A stretch of DNA of 10,042 bases from Bacteroidota bacterium (GCA_023457535.1 JAEWLN010000105.1:1-10042); one strand, 5' to 3'. Counted from the stretch's first letter, positions 1 through 7,020 are shown. The notes: generated from the sequence alone by a model not told the origin. Translations and numbers: made by a program.

Positions 1-1668
1 GTCTTAGAGGAAGCCTACCAGGCATTTGCCGAAATCAAACAGGTCGAGCAAAAGCTCGAGCAAATCAACCACGCGCTCGTGACGCGAACCGATTATGAAA
101 GTGAAGCATATTCGCAGATCATCGAAGATCTATCCGATTATACGCATCGGTTTGAATTGCTCGGCGGCTACAATTACGTAGGCAATACAGAGAAGATCCT
201 GCTCGGGCTTGGGTTCAAACGCGAAGAGTTCAACAATCCGACCGACACCTTTTCCGGCGGTTGGCGCATGCGTATTGAACTGGCCAAACTGTTGCTGCAA
301 TCCAACGATATTTTGCTGCTCGATGAGCCGACCAACCACCTCGACATCGAATCCATCATCTGGCTCGAAGGATTTTTGCGCAACTTTCCGGGTGTGGTCG
401 TAATCGTTTCGCACGATAAGATGTTTTTGGACAATGTGACCAACCGCACGATCGAAATCTCGCTTGGAAAAGCCTACGATTTCAACAAGCCGTACACACA
501 ATACCTCGAACTGCGCAGCGAGATCCGCGAAAAGCAACTCGCCACACAAAAAAACCAGCAAAAGAAAATAGAAGAGACCCAAAAACTCATCGAGCGGTTT
601 CGCTACAGCGCCACTAAATCGTCGATGGCACAATCGCTGATCAAAAAACTCGACAAGGTGGAACGCATCGAAGTGGATGAAGAAGACACATCGGTGATGA
701 CCATTTCGTTTCCTGTTTCCAAAACGCCCGGTAAAGTCGTCATCGAGGCTGAGCACGTGACCAAGAAATACGGCGATAAGACCATTTTGAAAGACATCAG
801 CCTGCTTGTCGAACGCGGGTCCAAAATCGCCTTCGTCGGACAGAACGGCCAGGGCAAATCCACGTTCATTAAAGCCATTGTGCACGAATTCCCGTTCGAG
901 GGAAGCATCAAACTAGGACATAACGTGCAGGTGGGTTATTTTGCGCAAAACCAGGCCGAATACCTCGATGGTGAACGCACGCTGCTGCAAACGATGGAAG
1001 ACGCGGCCAATGACTCCAACCGATCCAAGGTGCGCGACATGCTCGGAGCGTTTTTGTTTCGCGGCGACGATGTGGAAAAGAAAGTAAAAGTGCTGTCAGG
1101 CGGCGAGCGCAACCGTTTGGCGCTGTGCAAACTGTTGCTTGAACCCATCAACGTGCTGGTCATGGACGAACCTACGAACCACCTGGATATCAAATCCAAA
1201 AATGTGCTCAAGGCCGCGCTGCAAAAATATGAAGGAACGCTGTTGCTTGTGTCGCACGACCGTGATTTTCTGCAAGGGATGTCCAATATCGTTTATGAAT
1301 TCAAGGACCAGAAAATACGGGAATATCTCGGGGATATTAATTTCTTCCTCGAACAGCGCAATCTGGAAAGCATGCGTGAGGTCGAAAAAAAGGATATCGT
1401 CAAAAAAGAAGCGCCAAAGGAACAACCCAAGTTGTCTTATGAGGCACAAAAAAAGAACAAAACGCTGCAAAACCGGCTGAGCAAGATCGAAAGCCAGATC
1501 AATCAGCTCGAAAAAGACATCCAGAACGACGACAAGGCGCTGGAGTCGAATTACGATAAACACATCGAGGACGCCCGCTTTTTTACCGCCTACAACAAAA
1601 AAAAGGCCGAGCTCGAACAGCTGCTTCAAGATTGGGAAACCATTCAGCTTGAACTCGAGTCTAACTGA
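1..1668 (+). CDS. ABC-F family ATP-binding protein, 5' end cut off by the window
   Basis: ABC-F proteins have two ATP-binding cassettes and no membrane domain; they bind the ribosome E site, and some rescue stalled ribosomes or protect against antibiotics. The frame is open from base 1, giving 555 visible residues; the start codon and the first Walker A lie outside, so the GTG at 79 is not the real start. Visible in order: first-cassette signature SGGW (residue 85), Walker B DEPTNHLD (108-115) and H-loop SHD (137-139); a charged linker rich in K, E and Q, the position of the P-site tRNA interacting motif; second cassette with Walker A GQNGQGKST (280-288), signature LSGGE (365-369), Walker B DEPTNHLD (389-396) and SHD (418-420); and a C-terminal coiled coil of about 90 residues. 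All visible catalytic motifs are intact. It looks like the housekeeping flavobacterial ABC-F (Uup/YbiT-like); the subfamily is not certain. Its last 8 bases overlap the convergent App1-like gene. Confidence 0.95.
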   Translation, partial: VLEEAYQAFAEIKQVEQKLEQINHALVTRTDYESEAYSQIIEDLSDYTHRFELLGGYNYVGNTEKILLGLGFKREEFNNPTDTFSGGWRMRIELAKLLLQSNDILLLDEPTNHLDIESIIWLEGFLRNFPGVVVIVSHDKMFLDNVTNRTIEISLGKAYDFNKPYTQYLELRSEIREKQLATQKNQQKKIEETQKLIERFRYSATKSSMAQSLIKKLDKVERIEVDEEDTSVMTISFPVSKTPGKVVIEAEHVTKKYGDKTILKDISLLVERGSKIAFVGQNGQGKSTFIKAIVHEFPFEGSIKLGHNVQVGYFAQNQAEYLDGERTLLQTMEDAANDSNRSKVRDMLGAFLFRGDDVEKKVKVLSGGERNRLALCKLLLEPINVLVMDEPTNHLDIKSKNVLKAALQKYEGTLLLVSHDRDFLQGMSNIVYEFKDQKIREYLGDINFFLEQRNLESMREVEKKDIVKKEAPKEQPKLSYEAQKKNKTLQNRLSKIESQINQLEKDIQNDDKALESNYDKHIEDARFFTAYNKKKAELEQLLQDWETIQLELESN

Positions 1669-2629
1669 TCAGCCCGATGCGCCTGGAATGTTCGATCGCC
1701 TCGCTGCTGTCCTCAAAATAACAGGTCGCCACATCAAGCGATTCCATGTTTTGGAGCGCCGCAACCGCTTTGGGCTTTTTGTGTTTGCCGGTTTGCCGAA
1801 TGTAGACCGCCTTGACGTTGACCGGAAAGATTTTACAAATGTCTTCGTATAAGAACGGATCTTGCTGGGAGTCGTCGCCGAGCAAGGTGTAAGTCAGGTG
1901 CGGATAAAACTCCAGGATGTGCTTGATCTTTTCAAATTTGTGGTTGTGGTCGCCGCGTCCGGTGATGAAAAAATCGGTAAGACTTGTTTTGATGTCTTTG
2001 AGCAGCAATACCGCGCGCGGTAAATCGTGCAACTCCGTAAAATCGATGATGAAACGGTACAGATTCCACTCGCTGCTGGAGACGTAAAAAAATGCGTTCT
2101 CCTCCTGCTTGTTGTTGCGGCCGGCCGTGCTGAGCGCCTGGTAATGCGGTACAACGCCTTCAAAGATCTTTCTGCCGCGCAGGTTCCGGAACAATAGAAT
2201 GTAGAGTTTTTTGAATGGATTGCGCGTGTAGGAAACCAGAAATGTGTCGTCAATATCCGATATGAATCCGAGTTTTCCTTCGAACGGCCGCAAAAAACTA
2301 CCTTTAGCCGAAACTTCGTGCCCGGCGTGGACGAGCGTGACGCGATAGTCCATCCATCCGTGCCCCGGCTCATTTTTGAGCGGAATCGTAAATTTGAAAT
2401 AGCCGTCATCCAGCGTCTTGGTGTGGATTTTCCGATTGTTGAAATCCAGATACACATCGGCGTTGCCCTGCGTTTTGATTCTGAACATCCTGATGACAGA
2501 CCGCGCGTTGCGGAAATTCTTTTTCTGGAAATCGTACTCTTGTTTGGTAGTCGGACGAAACACATGTCCCATTACAATGAGTTCTTCTTCGTTGGCGTAT
2601 CCGCGGTATAACTTTAAAATCGGCTTCAT
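1661..2629 (-). CDS. App1-like phosphatidate phosphatase domain protein (DUF2183)
   Basis: The 322-residue protein matches the App1 catalytic family, HAD-superfamily enzymes; yeast App1 dephosphorylates phosphatidate to diacylglycerol. Key residues are in place: motif I DIDDT (125-129) with the nucleophilic Asp, a Ser motif YVSSSEW (182-188), lysines in the GRGDHNHKFEK stretch (224-234), and the acidic motif GDDSQQDP (251-258), followed by a YEDICKIFP segment and YIRQTG, both typical of the family. The first 110 residues form a beta-rich accessory domain. There is no signal peptide, so it should be cytoplasmic or peripheral to the membrane. The ATG at 2629 is the first in frame and has no Shine-Dalgarno sequence, as usual in Bacteroidota. 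It is divergent from the lipid kinase gene (66-base gap) and its stop overlaps the ABC-F gene. Family assignment is secure; the substrate in bacteria is inferred. Confidence 0.9.
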   Translation of the reverse strand: MKPILKLYRGYANEEELIVMGHVFRPTTKQEYDFQKKNFRNARSVIRMFRIKTQGNADVYLDFNNRKIHTKTLDDGYFKFTIPLKNEPGHGWMDYRVTLVHAGHEVSAKGSFLRPFEGKLGFISDIDDTFLVSYTRNPFKKLYILLFRNLRGRKIFEGVVPHYQALSTAGRNNKQEENAFFYVSSSEWNLYRFIIDFTELHDLPRAVLLLKDIKTSLTDFFITGRGDHNHKFEKIKHILEFYPHLTYTLLGDDSQQDPFLYEDICKIFPVNVKAVYIRQTGKHKKPKAVAALQNMESLDVATCYFEDSSEAIEHSRRIGLIS

Positions 2630-2666
2630 GAAATGTTAAATCGTTTTGTAGACTTTCTAATTTAGC

Positions 2667-2674
2667 TAATTTTA
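2667..2674 (+). promoter_or_regulatory. Probable -7 promoter element of the lipid kinase gene
   Basis: TAATTTTA matches the Bacteroidota -7 consensus TAnnTTTG except for its last base. A TTTG that fits the -33 element lies at 2645-2648, 18 bases upstream, which is within the usual spacing. The element ends 21 bases before the GTG start, predicting a leader of roughly 15 bases. Motif match only. Confidence 0.5.
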
Positions 2675-2695
2675 AGCAATAAACGAAGCGGATCC

Positions 2696-3565
2696 GTGAA
2701 AAAGAATGTGCTTTTTATAGTAAACCCGATTGCCGGAGGTCTCGATAAGGCAGACCTGATCGCCGCCGCGCAGCATTTCGCAACCCATAAAAAAACGGAA
2801 CTCATCGTTTTTGAGACCACTGGCGAGGACGACTGCGCGCAGATCAGAACGCTGTATTCCCAACATAAGCCCGAGCGCATTTTAATCGGAGGTGGTGACG
2901 GCACGATCAAACTTGTGGCTGAGGCTGTGGAAAATCAGGACGTATTGCTTGGGATTTTACCTGCGGGATCGGCCAATGGGCTGTCGGTCGATCTGAACCT
3001 GCCCAAAAGCATCGAAGAAAACCTTGAAATTGCCTTTCGCGACAAGTTCATGGAAATGGACATGGTGTGCATCAATGGAAAGAAAAGCCTACACCTGAGC
3101 GATCTCGGACTCAATGCCCAATTGGTCAAAAATTACGAAGCGGGCGACACCCGGGGCATGCTGGGGTATGCGTTGCAGGCCATCACGACACTAAGCCAAC
3201 AGAATCCGCCCTTTCACACGACGATAAATGCCGACGGACGCACCTTAGAATGTGAAGCGCGCATGATCGTGATTGCAAATTCCCAAAAATACGGGACCGG
3301 CGTGACAATCAACCCCAGCGGGCAAATGAACGACGGCAAGTTTGAAATCATTGTACTCAAAAACCTCGATTTGATCACCATCGGGAAGATTGTGGCGGGC
3401 AATATGCCTTTGGAAACCGATGACGTAGAAATCGTCACGGCAAAAAAAGCGACCATCACCACAGCGGTTCCCGTGCATTTCCAGATCGACGGCGAGTATG
3501 TAGGCGAAGAATCCCATCTGGACATCCACATTCTGCACCGGCAGATGAAAGTGGCCGTTCCCTAA
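2696..3565 (+). CDS. Diacylglycerol kinase family lipid kinase (DagK/YegS/sphingosine-kinase type)
   Basis: Enzymes of this family transfer the ATP gamma-phosphate to a lipid hydroxyl, such as diacylglycerol (giving phosphatidate) or a sphingoid base. The 289-residue protein has the usual family length. It begins with the typical short strand and NPIAGG (10-15), has the nucleotide-binding GGGDGT loop (65-70) and the LPAGSANGL motif (88-96) in place of the P-x-GT-x-N version, followed by the all-beta C-terminal domain. There is no signal peptide. The GTG at 2696 is chosen because MKKNVLFIVNP is the classic family N terminus and an in-frame stop lies at 2663-2665. Bacteroidota make sphingolipids, so a sphingoid or ceramide substrate is as possible as diacylglycerol; sequence alone cannot decide. 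It is divergent from the App1-like phosphatase, which formally reverses the diacylglycerol kinase reaction, and its stop overlaps the convergent GNAT gene by 4 bases. Confidence 0.93.
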   Translation: MKKNVLFIVNPIAGGLDKADLIAAAQHFATHKKTELIVFETTGEDDCAQIRTLYSQHKPERILIGGGDGTIKLVAEAVENQDVLLGILPAGSANGLSVDLNLPKSIEENLEIAFRDKFMEMDMVCINGKKSLHLSDLGLNAQLVKNYEAGDTRGMLGYALQAITTLSQQNPPFHTTINADGRTLECEARMIVIANSQKYGTGVTINPSGQMNDGKFEIIVLKNLDLITIGKIVAGNMPLETDDVEIVTAKKATITTAVPVHFQIDGEYVGEESHLDIHILHRQMKVAVP

Positions 3566-4695
3566 TCTTTGAACGGATGGCGCTGCTGCCAAACCAATTC
3601 CGGTTCAAAATACTTAAACAACTTTGGCATCAAAAAATTGGCGATCCGGTTGCGGTGTTTGATCAATCCCCAGGCATCCGTCGGGCGCGCCCCCACAGAA
3701 CTTTTGATTTCAAGTGCCGTGCGGGCAAAGATTACGCGTTGGTAGCCGTTGTTGACCGAATACGCCGTCATGTCATAAAGCATGTTCAGGTACAGCATTT
3801 TCTCGCGCTGGCAATCTGCATCGTAACCCAGGAAATATGTGTCGATGTCCGGGCCGTTTTTGATCAGCGTACTGAAACCGACCAATTGGCCCGATTCAAA
3901 ATAGCCGTAAAACAAAAACCGATCGTCCAATAGTCGCTTAAACGTCGCAAAGTGATTGTGCGGCAGATAAAATGTGTTGAACGGCGCTTTGTCTGCAACA
4001 GTGCGATACAGCCTGTAAATTTGAGGTTGCAGCGCGATAATTTCTTCGAGCGGTAGTTTGCGCTTTTCGAGACCTTCCGCTTTTTTGCGCGCGCGTTTGT
4101 ACTGGTCGCGGTATTTTTTGAGCATCGCATGCAGATAATCGTCAAAACGGTTCCATCCCGACGGAATTTCAAACACCATATTGGGCTGGGTGCGAAATCT
4201 GAAAAAATCCTCAAAACCTTTTTTGAACCACGATTCGTGCGCCGGTCCGAAGTCTTTCCAAACGATTAGATGCGGGCGCAATTTCGCGGCCAGCTCGTCG
4301 ATTGCGGACTGCAAAGTTTGGGGTATGCGATGGTCTGTCATCGGAGCATCCGACGCCAGGGCGTTCTGGCCCGTAAGCATGTTGTTTCCAAGGAACAATA
4401 CCCTTGAGCTGAAATGTTTGAACACCACATTGCGGATTTTGGTTTTAAGGCACGAATCGCGATCGCCGAACGATTCCACATCGGACAGATCAAGAAATTG
4501 CACCAACGCAACAGCCACAAGTTGATCGCTTTGAAATACGCCGATAAAAAAACACTGCATGTTCTTGGGTGCCGATTGTTCAAGGACGCTCAGGTAATTG
4601 CGCGTCAAAAACAGGTTGCGGTGGGCAATGCGGTCCCAATCATCGGGAAGCAAAGCAACTTGCTGAAAAACAGAATAGGAATAAGGGGCGTCCAA
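3562..4695 (-). CDS. GNAT-family N-acyltransferase, BioF2/FemAB-like (Acetyltransf_6 type)
   Basis: The 377-residue protein has the two-lobe layout of FemAB/CelD/BioF2-like GNAT proteins. The N-terminal lobe (1-180) includes the VFKHFSSRVLFLGNN segment. A basic helix with KKYRDQYKRARKKAE lies near residues 190-207. The C-terminal GNAT lobe carries GYFESGQLVGFSTLI and a conserved end with EIKSSVGARP. Known relatives transfer acyl or aminoacyl groups to cell-envelope or small-molecule substrates; the substrate here is unknown. Some databases mislabel such proteins as 8-amino-7-oxononanoate synthase because of the BioF2 domain name. The start is TTG: an in-frame TGA lies six codons upstream (4711-4713) and the first in-frame ATG is about 45 codons inside, after clearly conserved-looking sequence. 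The stop overlaps the lipid kinase gene by 4 bases. Confidence 0.82.
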   Translation of the reverse strand: MDAPYSYSVFQQVALLPDDWDRIAHRNLFLTRNYLSVLEQSAPKNMQCFFIGVFQSDQLVAVALVQFLDLSDVESFGDRDSCLKTKIRNVVFKHFSSRVLFLGNNMLTGQNALASDAPMTDHRIPQTLQSAIDELAAKLRPHLIVWKDFGPAHESWFKKGFEDFFRFRTQPNMVFEIPSGWNRFDDYLHAMLKKYRDQYKRARKKAEGLEKRKLPLEEIIALQPQIYRLYRTVADKAPFNTFYLPHNHFATFKRLLDDRFLFYGYFESGQLVGFSTLIKNGPDIDTYFLGYDADCQREKMLYLNMLYDMTAYSVNNGYQRVIFARTALEIKSSVGARPTDAWGLIKHRNRIANFLMPKLFKYFEPELVWQQRHPFKD

Positions 4696-4711
4696 GCGGC
4701 GTGTATTTGTT

Positions 4712-4719
4712 CAAAGGTA
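4712..4719 (-). promoter_or_regulatory. Probable -7 promoter element of the GNAT gene
   Basis: On the minus strand this reads TACCTTTG, a perfect match to TAnnTTTG. It lies just after the terminator of the DUF1761 gene and ends 16 bases before the TTG start, so the transcript would have a leader of only about 10 bases. At the -33 position there is a T-run from the terminator rather than TTTG. Confidence 0.5.
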
Positions 4720-4735
4720 CGCATCGTCCGCCAAT

Positions 4736-4759
4736 AAAAAAACCGCCCGGAAGCGGTTT
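4736..4759 (-). terminator. Rho-independent terminator after the DUF1761 gene
   Basis: On the minus strand a 7-base stem, AAACCGC pairing with GCGGTTT, encloses the six-base loop TTCCGG and runs into seven T residues that partly belong to the stem. It starts about 10 bases after the DUF1761 stop codon. It separates that gene from the GNAT gene lying downstream on the same strand, so the two are probably not one operon. Confidence 0.8.
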
Positions 4760-4769
4760 AAGGCGTAGC

Positions 4770-5246
4770 TTATGTCCATGCACACAGAATTCCTCCCATG
4801 AGGGTACAACAAATAATCCAGTAGCCACCCGTGACCAAGATGTATTTCCAGCTGCGTTGCTCGAACATCGAATTGGTGCCCAAAACGGGCAGCGCAAAAA
4901 ACAGACCCGCGATAAATCCGTGCAGCGCGCCGTGTTTAAACGTGCGGAAGGCGTTGCCATAATCGGCCATAAATGCGTGGTAGGACGGCTTGGCCAGCGC
5001 GGGGTCGCCGCCGATCATCCCGCCCGCTCCAATTTGGTGGATCACGATGAATTGCAAGGTGAAAGCGATCAGGATCGCAAAAAAGATCGTCATGCCAAAT
5101 ACTTTCAGCATGTTGGCGGTTTTGGCTTTTTCTTCAGTCATACCGATTTCGCGCATCCATACATTTCCGAATACTTTTGGATTATACCACACAAATCCAA
5201 CCGGGATAGTGGATAAAGCCGCGACAATAATGGCTGGAACATTCAT
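4770..5246 (-). CDS. DUF1761 domain-containing integral membrane protein
   Basis: This 158-residue protein fits the DUF1761 family, whose function is unknown. Four hydrophobic segments are visible at about residues 3-20, 48-70, 104-122 and 133-155. The family signature is near the N terminus: GFVWYNPKVFGNVWMREIG (17-35), with the WY.P..FG..W pattern at the end of the first helix. A loop with several glycines (72-81) separates helices 2 and 3, and a HGALHGF motif (105-111) starts helix 3. It should sit in the inner membrane. The ATG at 5246 is the natural start, with a TATATTTG promoter element 29 bases upstream and a perfect palindrome behind that, so transcription may be controlled. A terminator follows the stop. 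The family assignment is good; no biochemical role can be given. Confidence 0.87.
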   Translation of the reverse strand: MNVPAIIVAALSTIPVGFVWYNPKVFGNVWMREIGMTEEKAKTANMLKVFGMTIFFAILIAFTLQFIVIHQIGAGGMIGGDPALAKPSYHAFMADYGNAFRTFKHGALHGFIAGLFFALPVLGTNSMFEQRSWKYILVTGGYWIICCTLMGGILCAWT

Positions 5247-5275
5247 ATCGATTGTTTGTTAAGGGGTTAGCGAAA

Positions 5276-5283
5276 CAAATATA
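5276..5283 (-). promoter_or_regulatory. Probable -7 promoter element of the DUF1761 gene
   Basis: The minus strand reads TATATTTG, a perfect TAnnTTTG match, ending 29 bases before the ATG at 5246. No TTTG is found at the expected -33 distance; that position falls at the edge of the 5298-5313 palindrome. Confidence 0.5.
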
Positions 5284-5297
5284 GCCAAATGTTTTTT

Positions 5298-5313
5298 ACG
5301 ATAACGTTATCGT
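5298..5313. promoter_or_regulatory. Perfect 16-base palindrome, candidate repressor operator
   Basis: ACGATAACGTTATCGT is identical on both strands over all 16 bases, and the next base pair outward (T/C) breaks the symmetry. It lies between two divergent genes, over the expected -33 region of the DUF1761 promoter and about 40 bases upstream of the candidate promoter for the LRR gene. A perfect palindrome with a central CG resembles LacI/GalR-type operators, which is a comparison of form only. No loop is present and no T-run follows, so a terminator is unlikely. No second copy is seen in the window. Confidence 0.5.
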
Positions 5314-5354
5314 CGTGAAACGGTAGTTTGTAATATTTGACACTGTCCCATCCT

Positions 5355-5362
5355 TAATTTTG
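5355..5362 (+). promoter_or_regulatory. Candidate -7 promoter element of the LRR gene
   Basis: TAATTTTG is a perfect TAnnTTTG match. TTTG sequences occur upstream at 5336-5339 (15-base spacing, slightly short) and 5327-5330 (24 bases, slightly long). It would give a leader of about 105 bases. A weaker alternative nearer the gene is TATTTTTA at about 5439-5446, with TTTG 21 bases before it. Confidence 0.35.
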
Positions 5363-5473
5363 TAAGAAAAAGTAGTCTAAAAACTAACTAATAGTGCATT
5401 TCGTCGATTTTATTTGCGTATTATCGATTTACTTCGCTATTTTTACACCGTAGAATTTCAAACCGCTTCAATT

Positions 5474-6328
5474 ATGAAAAATATTGCTACGCTTTTGATG
5501 ATGATGATCGCTTCTGCGGTTATGGCCAACGTTTCACCATCCGAAAAAGAGGCGCTGGTTAAATTGTACCACGCCACGAACGGTGCGCAATGGAAAAAAA
5601 CATGGGATCTTAAATCGCCGGTCACCACCTGGTACGGCGTCAAAATCCAAAACGATAAGGTAGTTGCCATCGATTTGTCGAACAACAACCTCAATGGCGA
5701 ATTGCCAAAAGACCTCAAGCGGCTCGTGCATCTTCAGGATTTGCGGTTGTTCCGCAACGCGCTCACGGGTTCGATCCCGGCCGAAATCGGGCAACTCAAA
5801 TCGCTCAAGTCACTGAACCTGGCGTTCAATAAGTTGTCAGGAACTATTCCCTCTACGATTGGCGATCTGGCTACGCTGGAGTCACTGGAACTTTACATGA
5901 ACCGCCTGACGGGCGAATTGCCAAAAGAGATCGGCAATTTAAAAAGCCTTAAAACGCTGTCCTTGTACAACAATGAACTTTCAGGCAATATCCCGACAAC
6001 CCTTTACGGCATGACATCACTTAAAGTTTTGTTGCTGAGTAGCAATAAATTCACCGGCAAGCTAAGCCCGGATGTGGCGAACCTGGCCAATCTTGAGAAC
6101 CTCAGTTTGTTCGAAAATAACCTCGACGGGCAAGTGCCATTCGACCTTGAGCGCATCAACGGGCTCAAAGAAATGAATATTTCCTACAACCAATTCAGCG
6201 GATTGGTCTCAAGACACCTCGCGCAACTCGACACGCTCAACATGACCATGGTCAACGAGCAGGGCGTCGCCTCTACCTTGAAGGTAAAGACAGAGGACAA
6301 AAATTCGGCATTGGCCGCAGAAGATTAA
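5474..6328 (+). CDS. Secreted leucine-rich-repeat protein, plant-type LRR
   Basis: The 284-residue protein starts with a Sec signal peptide (MKNIATLLMMMIASAVMA, likely cut after AMA at residue 18). Next comes an N-terminal cap with ALVKLYHATNGAQWKKTW and TTWYGV, like the W..W.GV cap of plant LRR proteins. Eight 24-residue repeats of the pattern LxxLxLxxNxLxGxIPxxIGxL follow (61-252). A short tail of about 30 residues ends the protein, with no Por (type IX) sorting domain, membrane anchor or kinase. It is therefore probably periplasmic or exported, acting in protein or ligand binding; the partner is unknown. The ATG at 5474 is preferred to the in-frame TTG at 5414, because only the ATG places the signal peptide at the N terminus. 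A terminator hairpin follows the stop codon. Confidence 0.9.
   Translation: MKNIATLLMMMIASAVMANVSPSEKEALVKLYHATNGAQWKKTWDLKSPVTTWYGVKIQNDKVVAIDLSNNNLNGELPKDLKRLVHLQDLRLFRNALTGSIPAEIGQLKSLKSLNLAFNKLSGTIPSTIGDLATLESLELYMNRLTGELPKEIGNLKSLKTLSLYNNELSGNIPTTLYGMTSLKVLLLSSNKFTGKLSPDVANLANLENLSLFENNLDGQVPFDLERINGLKEMNISYNQFSGLVSRHLAQLDTLNMTMVNEQGVASTLKVKTEDKNSALAAED
5654..6229 (+). repeat. Eight tandem 72-base leucine-rich-repeat units
   Basis: Each unit codes for 24 residues, starting at DKVVAIDLSNNNLNGELP and ending at NGLKEMNISYNQFSG...HLAQL, with no insertions or deletions between units. Units share protein pattern but not DNA identity, so they are old duplications. The last three units depart most from the IP core (KLSP, QVPF, LVSR). 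Confidence 0.85.
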
Positions 6329-6362
6329 AGTAATTTTTTTTCATAAAATTAATAATTGGTGG

Positions 6363-6392
6363 AAAAGCCCCGCTCTTGTAGCGTGGCTTTTT
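6363..6392. terminator. Hairpin terminator between the convergent LRR and YceI genes
   Basis: The arms AAAAGCC (6363-6369) and GGCTTTT (6385-6391) pair, followed by one C/T mismatch and a second paired block CGCT (6371-6374) with AGCG (6380-6383) around the loop CTTGT. On the plus strand it runs into a T-rich tail, so it should end the LRR transcript. On the minus strand the A-rich arm also gives a short T-run, so it may serve both genes. Confidence 0.75.
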
Positions 6393-6398
6393 GTTTTG

Positions 6399-6929
6399 TT
6401 ACTGTTTGATAAATTGCAGTTCGATGGCCAGCCGCACCTCTTCGCCAACGAGCACGCCGCCGGTTTCCAACGCCGAATTCCAGTTCAGGCCCCAATCTTT
6501 CCGGTTGATTTTTCCGGTCAATATGAACCCGGTTTTGGTGTTGCCCCACGGATCTTTCATCTGGCCGCTGTATTCGGCATCGAGTGAAACGGGTTTGGTA
6601 ACGCCGTGCAACGTAAGGTTGCCGTCGATGGTGTATTCGCTGTCTGATTTTTTGCTCACCGATGTGGCCTCGAACGTGATTTCCGGAAACTGCGCGGCAT
6701 CAAAAAAGTCGGCGCTGCGCAAATGCCCGTCGCGGTCTGCGTTGCCGGTGTCGATCGAGTCGATGGCGCCGGTAAAATGGACACGTGCGTTTTCGAAATC
6801 ATCGCCGTCCGTTTCGATCGTGGCGTCGAATTTTGTAAATTTTCCGGATACGTTGGTAAACATCATGTGTTTTACTTTAAATCCGATTTCTGAGTGCGTG
6901 GGGTCGATGACCCATTTGGTTGTTGACAT
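6399..6929 (-). CDS. YceI family protein
   Basis: YceI-family proteins form a lipocalin-like beta barrel that binds long polyisoprenoid or amide lipids; the physiological role is poorly known. This 176-residue copy covers the whole domain: WVIDPTHSEIGFKVKHM (6-22), the conserved SIDTGNADRDGHLRSADFFD stretch (58-77), FPEITFEAT (81-89), GNLTLHGVTKPV (103-114), GFILTGKINRKDWGL (134-148) and VGEEVRLAIEL (161-171). Unlike E. coli YceI it has no signal peptide, so it is predicted cytoplasmic, as in many Bacteroidota paralogues. The ATG at 6929 is the only reasonable start; no Shine-Dalgarno sequence or clear TAnnTTTG is seen before it. A Crp/Fnr-type regulator gene ends 222 bases upstream on the same strand and is a plausible controller, by position only. 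Confidence 0.93.
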   Translation of the reverse strand: MSTTKWVIDPTHSEIGFKVKHMMFTNVSGKFTKFDATIETDGDDFENARVHFTGAIDSIDTGNADRDGHLRSADFFDAAQFPEITFEATSVSKKSDSEYTIDGNLTLHGVTKPVSLDAEYSGQMKDPWGNTKTGFILTGKINRKDWGLNWNSALETGGVLVGEEVRLAIELQFIKQ

Positions 6930-7020
6930 AACTTCTATTTTTTGGTTAAACTATTTTTGACAAGGCAAAGTTCGGCCAACGCGCGATGTGGCGCATTGAA
7001 CTGGAACAAGAAATCCAATC

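Noticed and set aside
130..885. A 251-codon open frame on the minus strand, antisense to the ABC-F gene; similar ones at 1096-1629 and elsewhere.
   Set aside because: The opposite strand encodes clear ABC-F motifs throughout, and the antisense products have no recognisable domain. Codon bias of the real gene keeps the antisense frame free of stops.
4569..5216. A 215-codon plus-strand frame across the GNAT start, the terminator and most of the DUF1761 gene.
   Set aside because: It crosses a terminator and two minus-strand genes with good family matches; its product is low-complexity and basic, with no domain.
5414..5473. A longer start (TTG at 5414) for the LRR protein.
   Set aside because: It would put 20 residues in front of a well-formed signal peptide that begins exactly at the ATG at 5474.
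5654..6229. Periodic 72-base structure, considered as a CRISPR-like or satellite array.
   Set aside because: The period is exactly 24 codons of LRR pattern in an intact frame, and the DNA units are diverged; there are no identical repeats with unique spacers.
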